Assembly: GCF_013409645.1 (NCBI RefSeq)
Contig: NZ_JACCBG010000001.1
Span: 2,163,501-2,227,500 of the forward strand
DNA length: 64,000 nt
Source of the DNA: Nocardioides panaciterrulae
Lineage (GTDB): Bacteria > Actinomycetota > Actinomycetes > Propionibacteriales > Nocardioidaceae
Reading direction: 5' to 3'
Position 1 is the first letter of the stretch. The number at the start of each line of letters is the position of its first letter. A model generated the notes under the pieces. That model worked only from the letters and a program-made list of their open reading frames with translations, ran no database searches and was not told the DNA's origin. Below are positions 8,288 through 17,063 of the stretch, piece after piece. The translations under genes were made by a program, and so were the position numbers.

Positions 8288-9142
8288 TCAGTGCTCGAGC
8301 CAGGTCGCGGCCATGTCCTGGTCACCGTGCCCGGCCTCGACGGCCCGGGCGAAGTGGGCACGGATGCCGGGCAGCAGCCCGAGGTCGAGTCCGACCCCGC
8401 CGGCCGCCTCCAGGATCAGCTCGGCGTCCTTGAGCGCACCGCCCAGCGCGAAGGCCGGGTCGAAGGACCCCTCGAGCATCGCGCCGCCCTTGACCTGGAC
8501 GTACGGCGCGTCCAGGGCCCCGCCCTTGATCGTCTCCAGGAACAGCGCCGGGTCGAGCCCGAGCTCGCGGGTGAGGGCCAGGGACTCCGCGACCCCCTCG
8601 ACGACCGTGAAGACCCAGGCGTTGGCGGCCAGCTTGAGCCGGGACCCGGCGCCGACCTCGCCGATCCACAGGGTCTTGCTGCCGATCGCGTCCAGCACCG
8701 GGGCGACCCGGTCCCGGGTGTGCTCGGGGCCCGAGGCCAGCACCACCAGGGCACCGTCCTCCGCGGGCTTCCTGGTGCCGAGCACGGGCGCGTCGACCAT
8801 CGCCACACCGAGGTCGGCGGCGAGCTCGGCGAGCCGCTCGGTCCCGGCGACGCCCACCGTGCTCTGCTGCAGCCACACCGCGTCGTCGGCGAGGTGCCCG
8901 CGCGCCTCCTCCATGGTGGCGGCCACGCTGTCGGCGTCGTACAGCATCGTCACGACCACGTCCGCGCCGCTCACGGCCTCCTTGACGGTGCCCGCCACGG
9001 TGGCGACGTCGGCGAGCGCGTCGGCCTTCTCGCGGGTGCGGTTCCACACCCGCAGGGGCAGGCCCGCAGCGGCGATGTTGCGGGCCATGCCAGCGCCCAT
9101 GGTGCCGATGCCGAGGAGTGCGACGGTGGGCTGGTGGGTCAT
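8288..9142 (-). CDS. NAD(P)-dependent oxidoreductase, 3-hydroxyisobutyrate dehydrogenase family
   Basis: 284 residues, standard length. An N-terminal Rossmann fold with GIGTMGAGMARNIA and RVWNRTREKADALA indicates NADP(H) preference (the R after the second strand). The C-terminal all-helical domain contains GEVGAGSRLKLAANAW, with the family's catalytic lysine in the K-L-A-A-N motif. Family members reduce or oxidise beta-hydroxyacids such as 3-hydroxyisobutyrate, tartronate semialdehyde or succinic semialdehyde; the substrate here is unknown. ATG 9142 has GAGAGGA five bases upstream. The gene is alone, with the CNNM leader downstream of it. Confidence 0.88.
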   Translation of the reverse strand: MTHQPTVALLGIGTMGAGMARNIAAAGLPLRVWNRTREKADALADVATVAGTVKEAVSGADVVVTMLYDADSVAATMEEARGHLADDAVWLQQSTVGVAGTERLAELAADLGVAMVDAPVLGTRKPAEDGALVVLASGPEHTRDRVAPVLDAIGSKTLWIGEVGAGSRLKLAANAWVFTVVEGVAESLALTRELGLDPALFLETIKGGALDAPYVQVKGGAMLEGSFDPAFALGGALKDAELILEAAGGVGLDLGLLPGIRAHFARAVEAGHGDQDMAATWLEH

Positions 9143-9348
9143 GGAGTTCCTCTCGTCGGTGGGTCTCGGGCGAACCTACGCCGCGACCCCACGAGGCCCT
9201 CCTCGAGTCCCCCTCGAGTCCTTGGTCGTCGGGCCCTGGGACGTCCTCCCCTGCCTGTCGGGGCCGTTCGGGTCCACGCTCTCAGCACCACGACCCACCA
9301 CGACCGTCCAGGACAGACCAGGACCAGAGCACGCCCGGAGGAACGGCC

Positions 9349-9753
9349 ATGGGCTACCACGACGAGCGCATCACCGTGCTGTCCACCGCGCAGTGCTGGG
9401 AGCTGCTGCGCGCCGGCCGGTTCGGTCGGCTCGCCTACCGGCTCGGCACGGAGGTGAACCTCGTGCCGGTGAACTACGGCGTCGACGGGGACACGCTGCT
9501 GTTCCGGACCGCCGAGGGCGACAAGCTGCTCGGCGTGGTCATGCACCCCGACGTGGTCTTCGAGATCGACGAGCACGACGGGGAGCAGGCCCACAGCGTG
9601 GTGGTCCGCGGTACGGCCCGAAGGCTCGAGGAGGACGAGGAGCACCGTGCCGACGACATCGGCCTGGAGTCCTGGCTCGGGACCGTGAAGTACAACGTGG
9701 TCGAGATCCGCCCGGCGTCCCTCAGCGGCCGCGCGTTCCGCTTCGGGGACTGA
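9349..9753 (+). CDS. Pyridoxamine 5'-phosphate oxidase family protein
   Basis: 134 residues from ATG 9349, chosen because GGAGG lies seven bases upstream. It has the split-barrel flavin-binding fold of the small PPOX-like proteins: [18 protein letters not shown], then [23 protein letters not shown] (residues about 44-66) and [13 protein letters not shown]. These proteins bind FMN or F420 and are often oxidoreductases of unknown substrate; a true pyridoxamine oxidase role is unlikely because of the small size. Its 3' end overlaps the end of the convergent MBL gene by 32 bases. Confidence 0.82.
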   Translation: MGYHDERITVLSTAQCWELLRAGRFGRLAYRLGTEVNLVPVNYGVDGDTLLFRTAEGDKLLGVVMHPDVVFEIDEHDGEQAHSVVVRGTARRLEEDEEHRADDIGLESWLGTVKYNVVEIRPASLSGRAFRFGD

Positions 9754-11128
9754 GCGTCACCCGCTCGCCGTAGCGCGGCACGACCGCGCACCAGCCGAGC
9801 TCGTCGACGATGCGGTCGGCCAGCGTCCGGGTCGCGGCCGGCTCGCCGTGCACGACGTACACGTTCTCGGGAGGGGTCGGGGCCCGCCCGAGCCACCGGA
9901 TCGTCTCGTCGGCGTCGGCGTGCACCGAGAAGTCGTGCACGTCGACCACCTCGGCCCGCACCGGCACGTAGCGCCCGTGCATCTTGAGGGAGCGGGCCCC
10001 TTCCTGCAGGGCGCGGCCTCGGGTGCCCACCGCCTGGTAGCCGACCAGCACCACCGTGTTGCGCGGGTCCGGCAGCTGGTCGGCGAGATGGTGCACCACC
10101 CGTCCCCCGGTCGCCATCCCGGAAGCAGAGACGACGATGCACGGCTTCCCCGGCCGGTTGAGCCGTCGGGACGCGGCTGCGTCGTGGATGGGGTGCAGGT
10201 CCTCGCCCTCGAGCAGCTCGTGCACGCCCCGCACGTCCTCGCGCAGCTGCACCGAGCCCTCGAAGAGGGCCCGCCGGTAGACGGCCAGGGCCGCGAGCGC
10301 CATCGGGCTGTCGACGAAGACCGGGACGCGCGGGATCTGCCCGGCCTTCACCAGCCGGCCTAGCTCGAGGATGACCAGCTCGGTGCGGTCGACGGCGAAC
10401 GCCGGGATCAGCACGCTGCCCCCACGGCCGATGGTCCGCCGGACCGCGCTCGCCAGCACGTCGGGGTCCCGCGGTGGGTGGCGGCGGTCGCCGTACGTCG
10501 ACTCGACGACCACCACGTCGCACGCGGGCGGGTCCACCGGCGGCCGCAGCAGCGGATGGCCGGTGCGGCCGAGGTCCCCACTGAACAGCACCGACCCGCC
10601 GTCGGCCTCCAGACCGACGGTCGAGGAGCCGAGGATGTGGCCGGCGGGCCGCAGCGTGGCCACCATTCCGGCCGCGACCTCGACGGGGTCGTCGAAGGCC
10701 GTGGGTCGGATCAGGGGCAGCGTCTTCTCCACATCGGAGCTGTCGTATAACGGCAGCGCGGGTCGGTGCTTGGAGTAGCCCACCTCGTTGGCGTAGCCCG
10801 CGTCCTCCTCCTGGAGCCGGGCGCTGTCGCGCAGCACGATCGTCGCGAGCTCGGCGGTGTCCTCGGTGCACACGATCGGTCCGGTGAACCCCTCACGCAC
10901 CAGCCGCGGCAGGTAGCCGCAGTGGTCGAGGTGCGCGTGGGTGACCACCACCGCGTCGACCGTCGCCGGGTCGACCGGGAGCGGCTCCCAGTTGCGGTGC
11001 CGCAGGTCGGCGAGCCCCTGGTAGAGGCCGCAGTCGACGAGGACCCGGGCGTCGTCGTGCTCGACCAGGAACCGGCTGCCGGTCACGGTGCCGGTCGCAC
11101 CCAGGAAGGTGAGAGAAGGGCTGGGCAT
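9722..11128 (-). CDS. MBL-fold beta-CASP family hydrolase (RNA-processing type)
   Basis: 468 residues. The metallo-beta-lactamase core has the metal site [16 protein letters not shown] and a later [10 protein letters not shown]; the beta-CASP insertion carries [37 protein letters not shown] and the C-terminal [13 protein letters not shown]. This combination defines the YSH1/CPSF73-like bacterial nucleases that cut RNA with two Zn ions. Length is usual for the family. It is distinct from RNase J, which is longer. No obvious operon partner; its stop region overlaps the convergent PPOX gene. Confidence 0.88.
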   Translation of the reverse strand: MPSPSLTFLGATGTVTGSRFLVEHDDARVLVDCGLYQGLADLRHRNWEPLPVDPATVDAVVVTHAHLDHCGYLPRLVREGFTGPIVCTEDTAELATIVLRDSARLQEEDAGYANEVGYSKHRPALPLYDSSDVEKTLPLIRPTAFDDPVEVAAGMVATLRPAGHILGSSTVGLEADGGSVLFSGDLGRTGHPLLRPPVDPPACDVVVVESTYGDRRHPPRDPDVLASAVRRTIGRGGSVLIPAFAVDRTELVILELGRLVKAGQIPRVPVFVDSPMALAALAVYRRALFEGSVQLREDVRGVHELLEGEDLHPIHDAAASRRLNRPGKPCIVVSASGMATGGRVVHHLADQLPDPRNTVVLVGYQAVGTRGRALQEGARSLKMHGRYVPVRAEVVDVHDFSVHADADETIRWLGRAPTPPENVYVVHGEPAATRTLADRIVDELGWCAVVPRYGERVTLSPRSGTRGR

Positions 11129-11248
11129 GGGCCATGGTCGTCTGACGCGACGCCTGTGGTTCAGGGGCTTTGGTCATCGCAGCCGAGCCCGATTCCGGAT
11201 CCGTGGCGGCCTGCGATAGTGTTCCCCCGGCCTTCCACGGAAGGCCTT

Positions 11249-11322
<74 letters not shown>

Positions 11323-11328
11323 CCGAAG

Positions 11329-11372
11329 AAAACCGCCTCTGACCTGCGAACACGCGGGACAGAGGCGGTTTT
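11329..11372 (+). terminator. Terminator hairpin downstream of tRNA-Pro
   Basis: A perfect 13-bp inverted repeat pairs AAAACCGCCTCTG at 11329-11341 with CAGAGGCGGTTTT at 11360-11372, around an 18-base loop. The run of T at the end of the right arm makes this a Rho-independent terminator for the tRNA; the symmetrical A/T ends allow it to work in both directions. Confidence 0.8.
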
Positions 11373-11399
11373 GCATGACGGCTCAACGGTCGGTTTGCT

Positions 11400-11572
11400 C
11401 CGGCGTCCGCCCGATTTGCCAGTGGCCGTCACACGGATAGTGGCTCACGTCCCCGTACGGCTCAGCAGCGGCATCGCCACCAGCTCGGCGTCATGCGCCA
11501 ACTTCCGACCGCACCGGTACCACGCCAGCAGCTCGGCCGCACTGCCGGCGCGTTGATCGCGAAGTGAGTGCG
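11400..11572 (-). pseudogene. Probable remnant of a tyrosine recombinase/integrase C-terminus
   Basis: On the minus strand one frame reads HSLRDQ...AELLAWYRCGR...VAMPLLS and, after a one-frame shift, TYGDV...GHWQIGRTPEQ. These pieces line up with the HSFAV...LLxWYRDGxD...LPLLSTYLGHVxPxxTYWYLxxTPE pattern of phage-type integrases, as I recall it. The reading frame is broken and the upstream catalytic region is missing. tRNA genes are common integration sites, and a tRNA-Pro gene lies 80 bases away. The identification is tentative because it rests on a short, degraded match. Confidence 0.35.
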
Positions 11573-11605
11573 CAGTGTGCGCACACGAGAGTGACTGCGG
11601 TGGTC

Positions 11606-12559
11606 TCAGGCACCCGGCGCCTGGTGGCGCACGCACCGGAAGCCGACGTGGCTCATGCCGGTGTCGACCATCTGCGGCCGACGCGCCGCCGGTCGGTAGC
11701 GCAGGCAGTAGGAGTCGGCGCACAGGTGGGAGCCGCCCTTGATCACCTTGCGTCCGACCCGAAACTGCGGCTGCCGGGCGTCGTAACTCGCCTCGACGTC
11801 GCCGCCGCGCGGGTTGTCCGGCACGCAGCAGGGCGACGCCGCGTCCTCGGGGTGGCGGCTGGTCCACCAGTCGTCGGTCCACTCCCAGACGTTGCCGGCC
11901 ATGTCGTGGAGTCCGAAGCCGTTCGGCGGGAAGCTGCCGACGGGCGAGGTGCGGGTGTAACCGCTCTCCTTGGTGCTCCGCCACGGGAAGTCCGGGCCGT
12001 CCCAGGTGTTCGCCATGATCCGACCGCCAGGGCGTGCCTCGTCTCCCCAGGTGAACGCCATGCCCTCGAGGCCGCCGCGAGCGGCGTACTCCCACTCGGC
12101 CTCGGTCGGCAGGTCGAGTCCGGCCCAGTCGACGAACGCCCGGGCATCCTCGTGGGCGACGTGTACCACCGGGTGGTCCGGACGTCGCTTGACCGAGCTG
12201 CCGGGTCCCTCCGGCGCGCTCCAGGAGGCGCCGGGGGTCCACGTCCACCACTGGCTGAGGTGCCGCAGGTCGACCGGTCCGGTGGTGGGCGTGAAGACCA
12301 GTGAGCCCGGGACCAGGTTCTGGGCCGGCGCGCCCGGGAAGTCGGTGGGGTCGACCGGTCGCTCGGCGACGGTGACGTGGCCGGTGGCCCGGACGAACTC
12401 CGCGAAGCGCGCGTTGGTGACCGGGACCGCCTCGATCGAGAACGCATCGACCCTCACCCGGTGGGTCGGCGCCTCCTCCGGGTAGTGGGCGTCGGAGCCC
12501 ATCAGGAACGTCCCTCCCGGAAGGTGGACGAGCCCCGGCGCGGTCCCGGTCACGGTCAT
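11606..12559 (-). CDS. Formylglycine-generating enzyme family protein (sulfatase-modifying factor)
   Basis: 317 residues, complete FGE-sulfatase domain. Characteristic segments are GGTFLMGSDAHYPEEAPTH at the start, PTEAEWEYAARGG, DMAGNVWEWTDDWW and KGGSHLCADSYCLRYRP. The two cysteines of the copper-binding active site are Cys280 and Cys285, so it should be active. FGE oxidises a cysteine in sulfatases to Calpha-formylglycine. Its ATG overlaps the stop of the adjacent sulfatase gene by four bases (ATGA), so enzyme and client are co-translated. Confidence 0.92.
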   Translation of the reverse strand: MTVTGTAPGLVHLPGGTFLMGSDAHYPEEAPTHRVRVDAFSIEAVPVTNARFAEFVRATGHVTVAERPVDPTDFPGAPAQNLVPGSLVFTPTTGPVDLRHLSQWWTWTPGASWSAPEGPGSSVKRRPDHPVVHVAHEDARAFVDWAGLDLPTEAEWEYAARGGLEGMAFTWGDEARPGGRIMANTWDGPDFPWRSTKESGYTRTSPVGSFPPNGFGLHDMAGNVWEWTDDWWTSRHPEDAASPCCVPDNPRGGDVEASYDARQPQFRVGRKVIKGGSHLCADSYCLRYRPAARRPQMVDTGMSHVGFRCVRHQAPGA

Positions 12560-14055
12560 GCGCTGGGCAGACCCTGCTGCAGCTTCTCGAGGACCTGCTC
12601 CAGGCCGAAGCTGGCCGGTTTCTGCCGCGGCGGGAACTCGGCCAGGGTCTGCATCATCTGCATGACGAACGCCTGGGCGGGCAGCACCAGGAACGCGTGG
12701 TCGAGCAGCCAGTCGTAGTAGGTGTTCGAGGTGATGTTCGCGCGCTCGTACGGGTCGGTACGCAGGTTGAAGACCAGCGGGACCCGAAGCTCGGTGAACG
12801 GCTCGGCCCAGATGCGCAGCGTGCCTTCACAGCGCTGCTCCTTGAACACCAGCTTCCAGTTGTCGTAGCGCACCGCGGTCAGATCTCCGTCATCGGAGAC
12901 GTAGAAGAAGAACGAACGCGGGCTCTGGTCCACCACACCGGTCAGGTAGGGCAGCTGGTTGTGACCGTCGAGGTGCACCTTGTACGTCGTTGCCCCGAGT
13001 TCGGCGCGGCCTCTCAGTTGCTCGGCGATGTCGGGCACCCCCGCGGCCGCGAGGAAGGTCGGGAACCAGTCGTTGTGAGCGAAGATGCCGTTGAGGACCG
13101 TGCCCGCCGCAATGCGTCCCGGCCAGCGGACGACCGCCGGCACGCGGTAGGCCCCCTCCCAGTTGGTGTTCTTCTCACCTCGGAACGGAGTCGTCCCGGC
13201 ATCGGGCCAGGAGTTGGTGTGGGGACCGTTGTCGGTGGAGTAGACGACGATGGTGTTCTCGGCGATCCCCAGCTCGTCGACAAGATCGAGCAGCTCACCG
13301 ACCTGCTTGTCGTGGTCGATCATCACGTCGTGGTACTCCGACTGCCACCGCCCCGCCTGCCCCTTGCTCTCAGGCTTCACGTGCGTGCGGAAGTGCATGT
13401 GCGTGGAGTTGAACCAGACGAAGAAGGGCTGATCGGCCGCCGCCTTGTCGCGCATGAAGCCGGAGGCAGCGGCGACGAACTCGTCGTCCACGGTCTCCAT
13501 CCGCTTCTTCGTGAGCGGCCCGGTGTCCTCGATCCGTTGCGTACCGTCGCCGTTCGCCCAGGAGTGGACGACGCCGCGCGGACCGAACCTCTCCTTGAAC
13601 TGCGGGAAGTCAGCAGGGGCGGGGTAATCGTCGAGCTCGGGCTCCTCCTCGGCGTTGAGGTGGTAGAGGTTGCCGAAGAACTCGTCGAAGCCGTGCATGG
13701 TCGGCAGGAACTCGTCCTTGTCCCCGAGGTGGTTCTTGCCGAACTGACCCGTCGCATACCCGTGCGCCCTCAGGGCGGTAGCGATCGTCGGGTCCTCGGC
13801 GCGGAGCCCGATGTCGGCACCCGGGAAGCCGACCTTGGTGAGGCCGGTGCGGATCGGGTTCTGGCCGCAGATGAACGCCGCCCGACCGGCAGTGCAGCTC
13901 TGCTCACCGTAGTAGTCGGTGAAGAGCGCACCCTCCTCGGCGATCCGGTCGATGTTCGGCGTCCGGTAGCCCATCAGCCCCTGGCTGTAGCAGCTCAGGT
14001 TGCTGATCCCGATGTCGTCGCCCCAGATCGCCAGGATGTTGGGTTGCTCGGCCAT
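12556..14055 (-). CDS. Arylsulfatase (type I, formylglycine-dependent)
   Basis: 499 residues, alkaline-phosphatase fold. Metal and catalytic segments are ILAIWGDDIG at the N-terminus, SCTAGRAAF around Cys54, GKNHLGDKDEF and VVYSTDNGPH. The modification motif is C-T-A-G-R, a CxAxR variant of the usual CxPxR. No signal peptide is visible, so it is probably cytoplasmic. ATG 14055 has GAGGAG five bases upstream. The gene lies directly before the FGE gene with a four-base overlap. The substrate (aryl or carbohydrate sulfate) cannot be deduced. Confidence 0.92.
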   Translation of the reverse strand: MAEQPNILAIWGDDIGISNLSCYSQGLMGYRTPNIDRIAEEGALFTDYYGEQSCTAGRAAFICGQNPIRTGLTKVGFPGADIGLRAEDPTIATALRAHGYATGQFGKNHLGDKDEFLPTMHGFDEFFGNLYHLNAEEEPELDDYPAPADFPQFKERFGPRGVVHSWANGDGTQRIEDTGPLTKKRMETVDDEFVAAASGFMRDKAAADQPFFVWFNSTHMHFRTHVKPESKGQAGRWQSEYHDVMIDHDKQVGELLDLVDELGIAENTIVVYSTDNGPHTNSWPDAGTTPFRGEKNTNWEGAYRVPAVVRWPGRIAAGTVLNGIFAHNDWFPTFLAAAGVPDIAEQLRGRAELGATTYKVHLDGHNQLPYLTGVVDQSPRSFFFYVSDDGDLTAVRYDNWKLVFKEQRCEGTLRIWAEPFTELRVPLVFNLRTDPYERANITSNTYYDWLLDHAFLVLPAQAFVMQMMQTLAEFPPRQKPASFGLEQVLEKLQQGLPSA

Positions 14056-14211
14056 CGACGCTCCTCACCGGGCCACCGGAGGGTCTGGACCATGCGACGG
14101 TAGGTGCCGGCGGGCCTCATGGGCCTCACCCGGCGCGGATGACTTTGGGCCGGAGGAACTGCGACCGAGTCATGAGGTCGGTCCATTCCCGTCATGAGCT
14201 CGGGGTCGATG

Positions 14212-15372
14212 TCAGCCTGGGGGAATTCGCGGACCTGGTCCACCGGCGGCATCCGAGGGCCGACTGAGCGACGCCACCCGGCCGCGTGCTGCCAGGTCTC
14301 CGTTGTCCACCAGCGCGAGCTGCCCCCCTCGCATGATGACCAGTTCCATGAGGTCGTCCACCAGATCGTGCACGACCGGCGCCACCGATCGAGGACGGGG
14401 TCCCGGAGCCGGAACTGCGTAGTCCTCGGGCCGGCCAGGGCTGATGAAGTCCTGTTCGACGAGCAGCATGGCGGGGGCCCGCCGGTGCACGGCCTGCCAG
14501 CAGGCGGCCATCCCGCTGGCGACGTCACCCGGACGCGAAGCCAGGGCGTTGCGCAGCTGGCTCAGAGCCTCCTCGCGGCGGGACCGGAGGTAGTGCTCCA
14601 CGACCTCCGATGAAGCTCGCGCCAGGTCGAGCCCCGTCTCGACCCGAGCGGGCGGGATGCGTCCGGCGAGCCGGTTGAGGTTGCGGCTGAGGGCGCTGAA
14701 CCGGTCGACCACATGGGGGGACCCGCCCAGGACCAGTGGGCTCGGGTGCTCGGCGCGGTAGCGGCCGAGCAGGTGGTCGACTGCGCGTAGGAAGCCATCG
14801 ACCAGGTCTGCCACGGCCTCCTCGACATCCCCGTGGCCCTGTTGAGGCACCCTGACGGGGCTGGGCCCCTGGAACGAGTCTCGAGACCAGACGAGCCGGA
14901 GCCCTCCGTCGGCCCCTTGGTACAGGTGGGCGCAGGTCGGGTGCAGGAGCAGCAGGACATGTGGCGGCGTCCGATGCAGGGTGGTGACCAGGGGACGGGT
15001 GGCGAAGGTGTGCTCCACCACGGCGCGGGCCGTGACCGGCATCGACAGCCAGAAGGTCCGGCTCACCGCCAGGCTCACATAGATCGCCACCGCCCGGTCG
15101 GTGGGCTGGCCGGCGACTTGCTGCACCCGGCTGGCGAGCTTGCGCATCAGGCGGGCGCGCGCAGGGACCCCGTGCTCGCGCAGCTGCCGGTCCACGTCCT
15201 CGACGAGGCCGTGCAGCCGTTCCGCGTCTGGAGACGTCATCCGTGGCCCTGGGTCGGTCGGCATCAGGACCGAGATGCAGGGGTACGCGGCGGTGACAGT
15301 CAGGTCCGCAACGTCGCGGGGCCTGACCTGGTGGAGCCGGCGCGCGGTGGCGGGGGCGTCGAAGCTGTTCAT
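14212..15372 (-). CDS. baeRF family protein (bacterial archaeo-eukaryotic release factor-like)
   Basis: 386 residues from ATG 15372, chosen over the longer frame to 15483 because GGAAGGA lies eight bases upstream. The N-terminus YPCISVLMPTDPGPRM and later VLLLLHPTCAHLYQG and SPLVLGGSPHVVDRF segments fit the baeRF family 3 proteins, which resemble eRF1/Pelota domains and are proposed to act on stalled ribosomes. No GGQ-type peptide-release motif is apparent. It follows terC by 85 bases on the same strand, so co-expression with TerC is likely. The functional role is inferred only from the family. Confidence 0.7.
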   Translation of the reverse strand: MNSFDAPATARRLHQVRPRDVADLTVTAAYPCISVLMPTDPGPRMTSPDAERLHGLVEDVDRQLREHGVPARARLMRKLASRVQQVAGQPTDRAVAIYVSLAVSRTFWLSMPVTARAVVEHTFATRPLVTTLHRTPPHVLLLLHPTCAHLYQGADGGLRLVWSRDSFQGPSPVRVPQQGHGDVEEAVADLVDGFLRAVDHLLGRYRAEHPSPLVLGGSPHVVDRFSALSRNLNRLAGRIPPARVETGLDLARASSEVVEHYLRSRREEALSQLRNALASRPGDVASGMAACWQAVHRRAPAMLLVEQDFISPGRPEDYAVPAPGPRPRSVAPVVHDLVDDLMELVIMRGGQLALVDNGDLAARGRVASLSRPSDAAGGPGPRIPPG

Positions 15373-15457
15373 GTGGTGGTTCCTTCCGGTGAGTAGGTTG
15401 AGATCGGAGGGCGGGTCGAAGCGGCGTGGCCCTGGGGCCGCCCCGGCAATAGCCCGG

Positions 15458-16399
15458 TCAAGCCGCTTCTCGACGTCGACCACCGCCTGACCGGTCTCGG
15501 GTTGCCCGCAGGCTCAGCCCGATGGCTACGGCGAGGATGGTGGCGATCCCCGCCAGGGACAGCCAGATCGGCACCTTCCACACATCCAGGAGCAGCATCT
15601 TCACGCCGACCAGGACGAGGATCGCGGCGAGACCGGCCTTGAGATAGACGAACCGGTGGATGAGATCGGCGAGCAGGAAGTACATCGCCCGGAGTCCGAG
15701 GATGGCGAACGCGTTGCTGGTGAACACCAGGAAGGGCTCCTGGGTGACCGCGAAGATGGCGGGGATGGAGTCGACTGCGAAGATGATGTCGGTGGTCTCG
15801 ACGAGCACCAACACGGTGAACAGCGGGGTCGCGACCCAGTGTCCCGCCTTCCTCACCCAGAACTTCTGACCGTGGTACTCCTCGGTGCTGGGCACTCGGC
15901 GGCGGACCAGCCGCAGGACGGGGTTGCGGGAGGGGTCCATCTCCTGGTTGCGGTGGGTGAACATCTTCCAGCCCGTGAACACCAGGAAGGCGCCGAAGAG
16001 GTAGAGCACCCAGGCGAACTGCTCGATGACGACAGCGCCACCCGCGATGAAGACCGCCCGGAACACCAGTGCGCCGAGCACCCCGTAGAACAGGACCCGG
16101 TGCTGGTACTCCCGGGGCACCGCGAAGTAGCTGAAGATCAGCGCGAAGACGAAGACGTTGTCGACCGCCAGCGACTTCTCGATGAGATAGCCAGCGAAGT
16201 ACTCACCACCCGCCTGGGAGCCGTAGGCCCACCACACCACACCACCGAAGGCGAGGCCAAGGGAGACCCAGACCGCCGTCCAGGCGGCCGCCTCCCTGAC
16301 GGAGACGACGTGCGCGGTGCGATGGGCCAGCAGGTCCACCACCAGCATGACGAGAATGACTGCGAGGACCGCCGCCCAGGCCCACAGGGGAACATCCAC
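15458..16399 (-). CDS. TerC family integral membrane protein
   Basis: 313 residues from GTG 16399, supported by GGAGG five bases upstream; the frame extends to 16447. It has seven to nine hydrophobic segments. TerC features are KSLAVDNVFVFALIFSYF, the DIIFAVDSIPAIFAVTQ motif with acidic residues in the membrane, and SNAFAILGLRAMYFLL. Family members (Alx, MntP-like MeeF/MeeY) export Mn2+ or metallate exoenzymes. The upstream region contains a yybP-ykoY-type manganese riboswitch, consistent with a Mn2+ role. Confidence 0.92.
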   Translation of the reverse strand: MDVPLWAWAAVLAVILVMLVVDLLAHRTAHVVSVREAAAWTAVWVSLGLAFGGVVWWAYGSQAGGEYFAGYLIEKSLAVDNVFVFALIFSYFAVPREYQHRVLFYGVLGALVFRAVFIAGGAVVIEQFAWVLYLFGAFLVFTGWKMFTHRNQEMDPSRNPVLRLVRRRVPSTEEYHGQKFWVRKAGHWVATPLFTVLVLVETTDIIFAVDSIPAIFAVTQEPFLVFTSNAFAILGLRAMYFLLADLIHRFVYLKAGLAAILVLVGVKMLLLDVWKVPIWLSLAGIATILAVAIGLSLRATRDRSGGGRRREAA

Positions 16400-16409
16400 G
16401 ACTACCTCC

Positions 16410-16530
16410 GGTGCCCGCTCCCGCGAGCCGTCGGAGGTCTCCCCCACCGCCTACGCGGCCGACGCACCGGACCGGACACTGCCGGCCGAACTGACGGTGA
16501 CGCCGAATCCGGGGTACTCCCCTCTTCGCG
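16410..16530 (-). promoter_or_regulatory. yybP-ykoY-type manganese riboswitch upstream of terC
   Basis: Read on the minus strand, the terC leader contains AAGAGGGGAGTACCCC (about 16526-16511), then GCGTCACCGTCAGTTCGGCC, and finally GCGGTGGGGGAGACCTCCGA (about 16452-16433). The paired GGGGAGUA and GGGGAGACC loop elements and the intervening GUCA segment are hallmarks of the yybP-ykoY (Mn2+) riboswitch, which often precedes terC genes. It ends roughly 25 bases before the ribosome-binding site, so control is probably translational or by termination. A covariance-model scan would confirm it. Confidence 0.72.
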
Positions 16531-16541
16531 ATCCAGTATTC

Positions 16542-16557
16542 ACGAACAATGGTTCGT
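16542..16557. promoter_or_regulatory. Palindromic operator-like site between terC and wHTH gene
   Basis: A perfect 6-4-6 palindrome, ACGAAC-AATG-GTTCGT, lies in the 273-base divergent region. It contains the CGAAC-N4-GTTCG core shared with Gram-positive LexA boxes, although the flanks differ from the full actinobacterial SOS site. It lies just upstream of the riboswitch, where the terC promoter should be (GAATACT on the minus strand is a possible -10). Either LexA or the adjacent winged-helix protein could bind it. Confidence 0.4.
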
Positions 16558-16672
16558 ATGTCAACCTCCGACCCGTCCGGGGCGGGTGGAGAGCGGGTCA
16601 TCTGGCGACCACAAGATCGACACGGTCATCATCCTGCTTCCTACGAAGCCGAACTCACGTAGCATCCTTCAT

Positions 16673-16987
16673 GTGAATGGCGGCCAATGGACCTTCCTGT
16701 CCAACCACGGGCACGTGTTGGTCTCGCTTGCCCGGGATCCGGACACCCGCACGCGCGATGTGGCAGAAGCGGTCGGGATCACCGAGCGGGCCGTGCAGCA
16801 GCTCGTCCACGACCTGGTGGAGCAGGGATACGTCGAGAAGACGAAGGTGGGCAGGCGAAACCGCTACACCGTCGTCCGAGGGGCCCATCTCCGGCACCAA
16901 GAGGTTTCTCGCGTCACCCTGGGTGAGTTACTGGATCTGCTGGTGCCGACAACCCCTGCTCGTTCGCGGCGGTCCTCGAAGAAGTAA
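16673..16987 (+). CDS. Winged helix-turn-helix (MarR/ArsR-like) regulator
   Basis: 104 residues from GTG 16673. The whole protein is a winged helix: WTFLSNHGHVLVSLARDPD, RTRDVAEAVGITERAVQQLV as the recognition helix region, then LVEQGYVEKTKVGRRNRYTVV as the wing. A short basic tail ends it. There is no obvious ligand domain or cysteine pair. No good Shine-Dalgarno is visible, so translation may be leaderless or the start may differ. It is divergent from terC and may control either itself or terC; that is inference. Confidence 0.75.
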   Translation: MNGGQWTFLSNHGHVLVSLARDPDTRTRDVAEAVGITERAVQQLVHDLVEQGYVEKTKVGRRNRYTVVRGAHLRHQEVSRVTLGELLDLLVPTTPARSRRSSKK

Positions 16988-17063
16988 TGGCTCCAGTCTC
17001 GGACCGTGCTCAGGATCGCTCTGCCTCTCGCGCACTCGGCCGGGTCGGCCTCTTCCCCAGTAG

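Noticed and set aside
7097..9457. 786-codon plus-strand open frame
   Set aside because: Antisense to the CNNM and dehydrogenase genes; no domain or start signal.
15656..16672. Extension of the winged-helix frame upstream of 16673
   Set aside because: It would lie antisense to terC and cross the riboswitch; only the last 104 codons show protein-like conservation.
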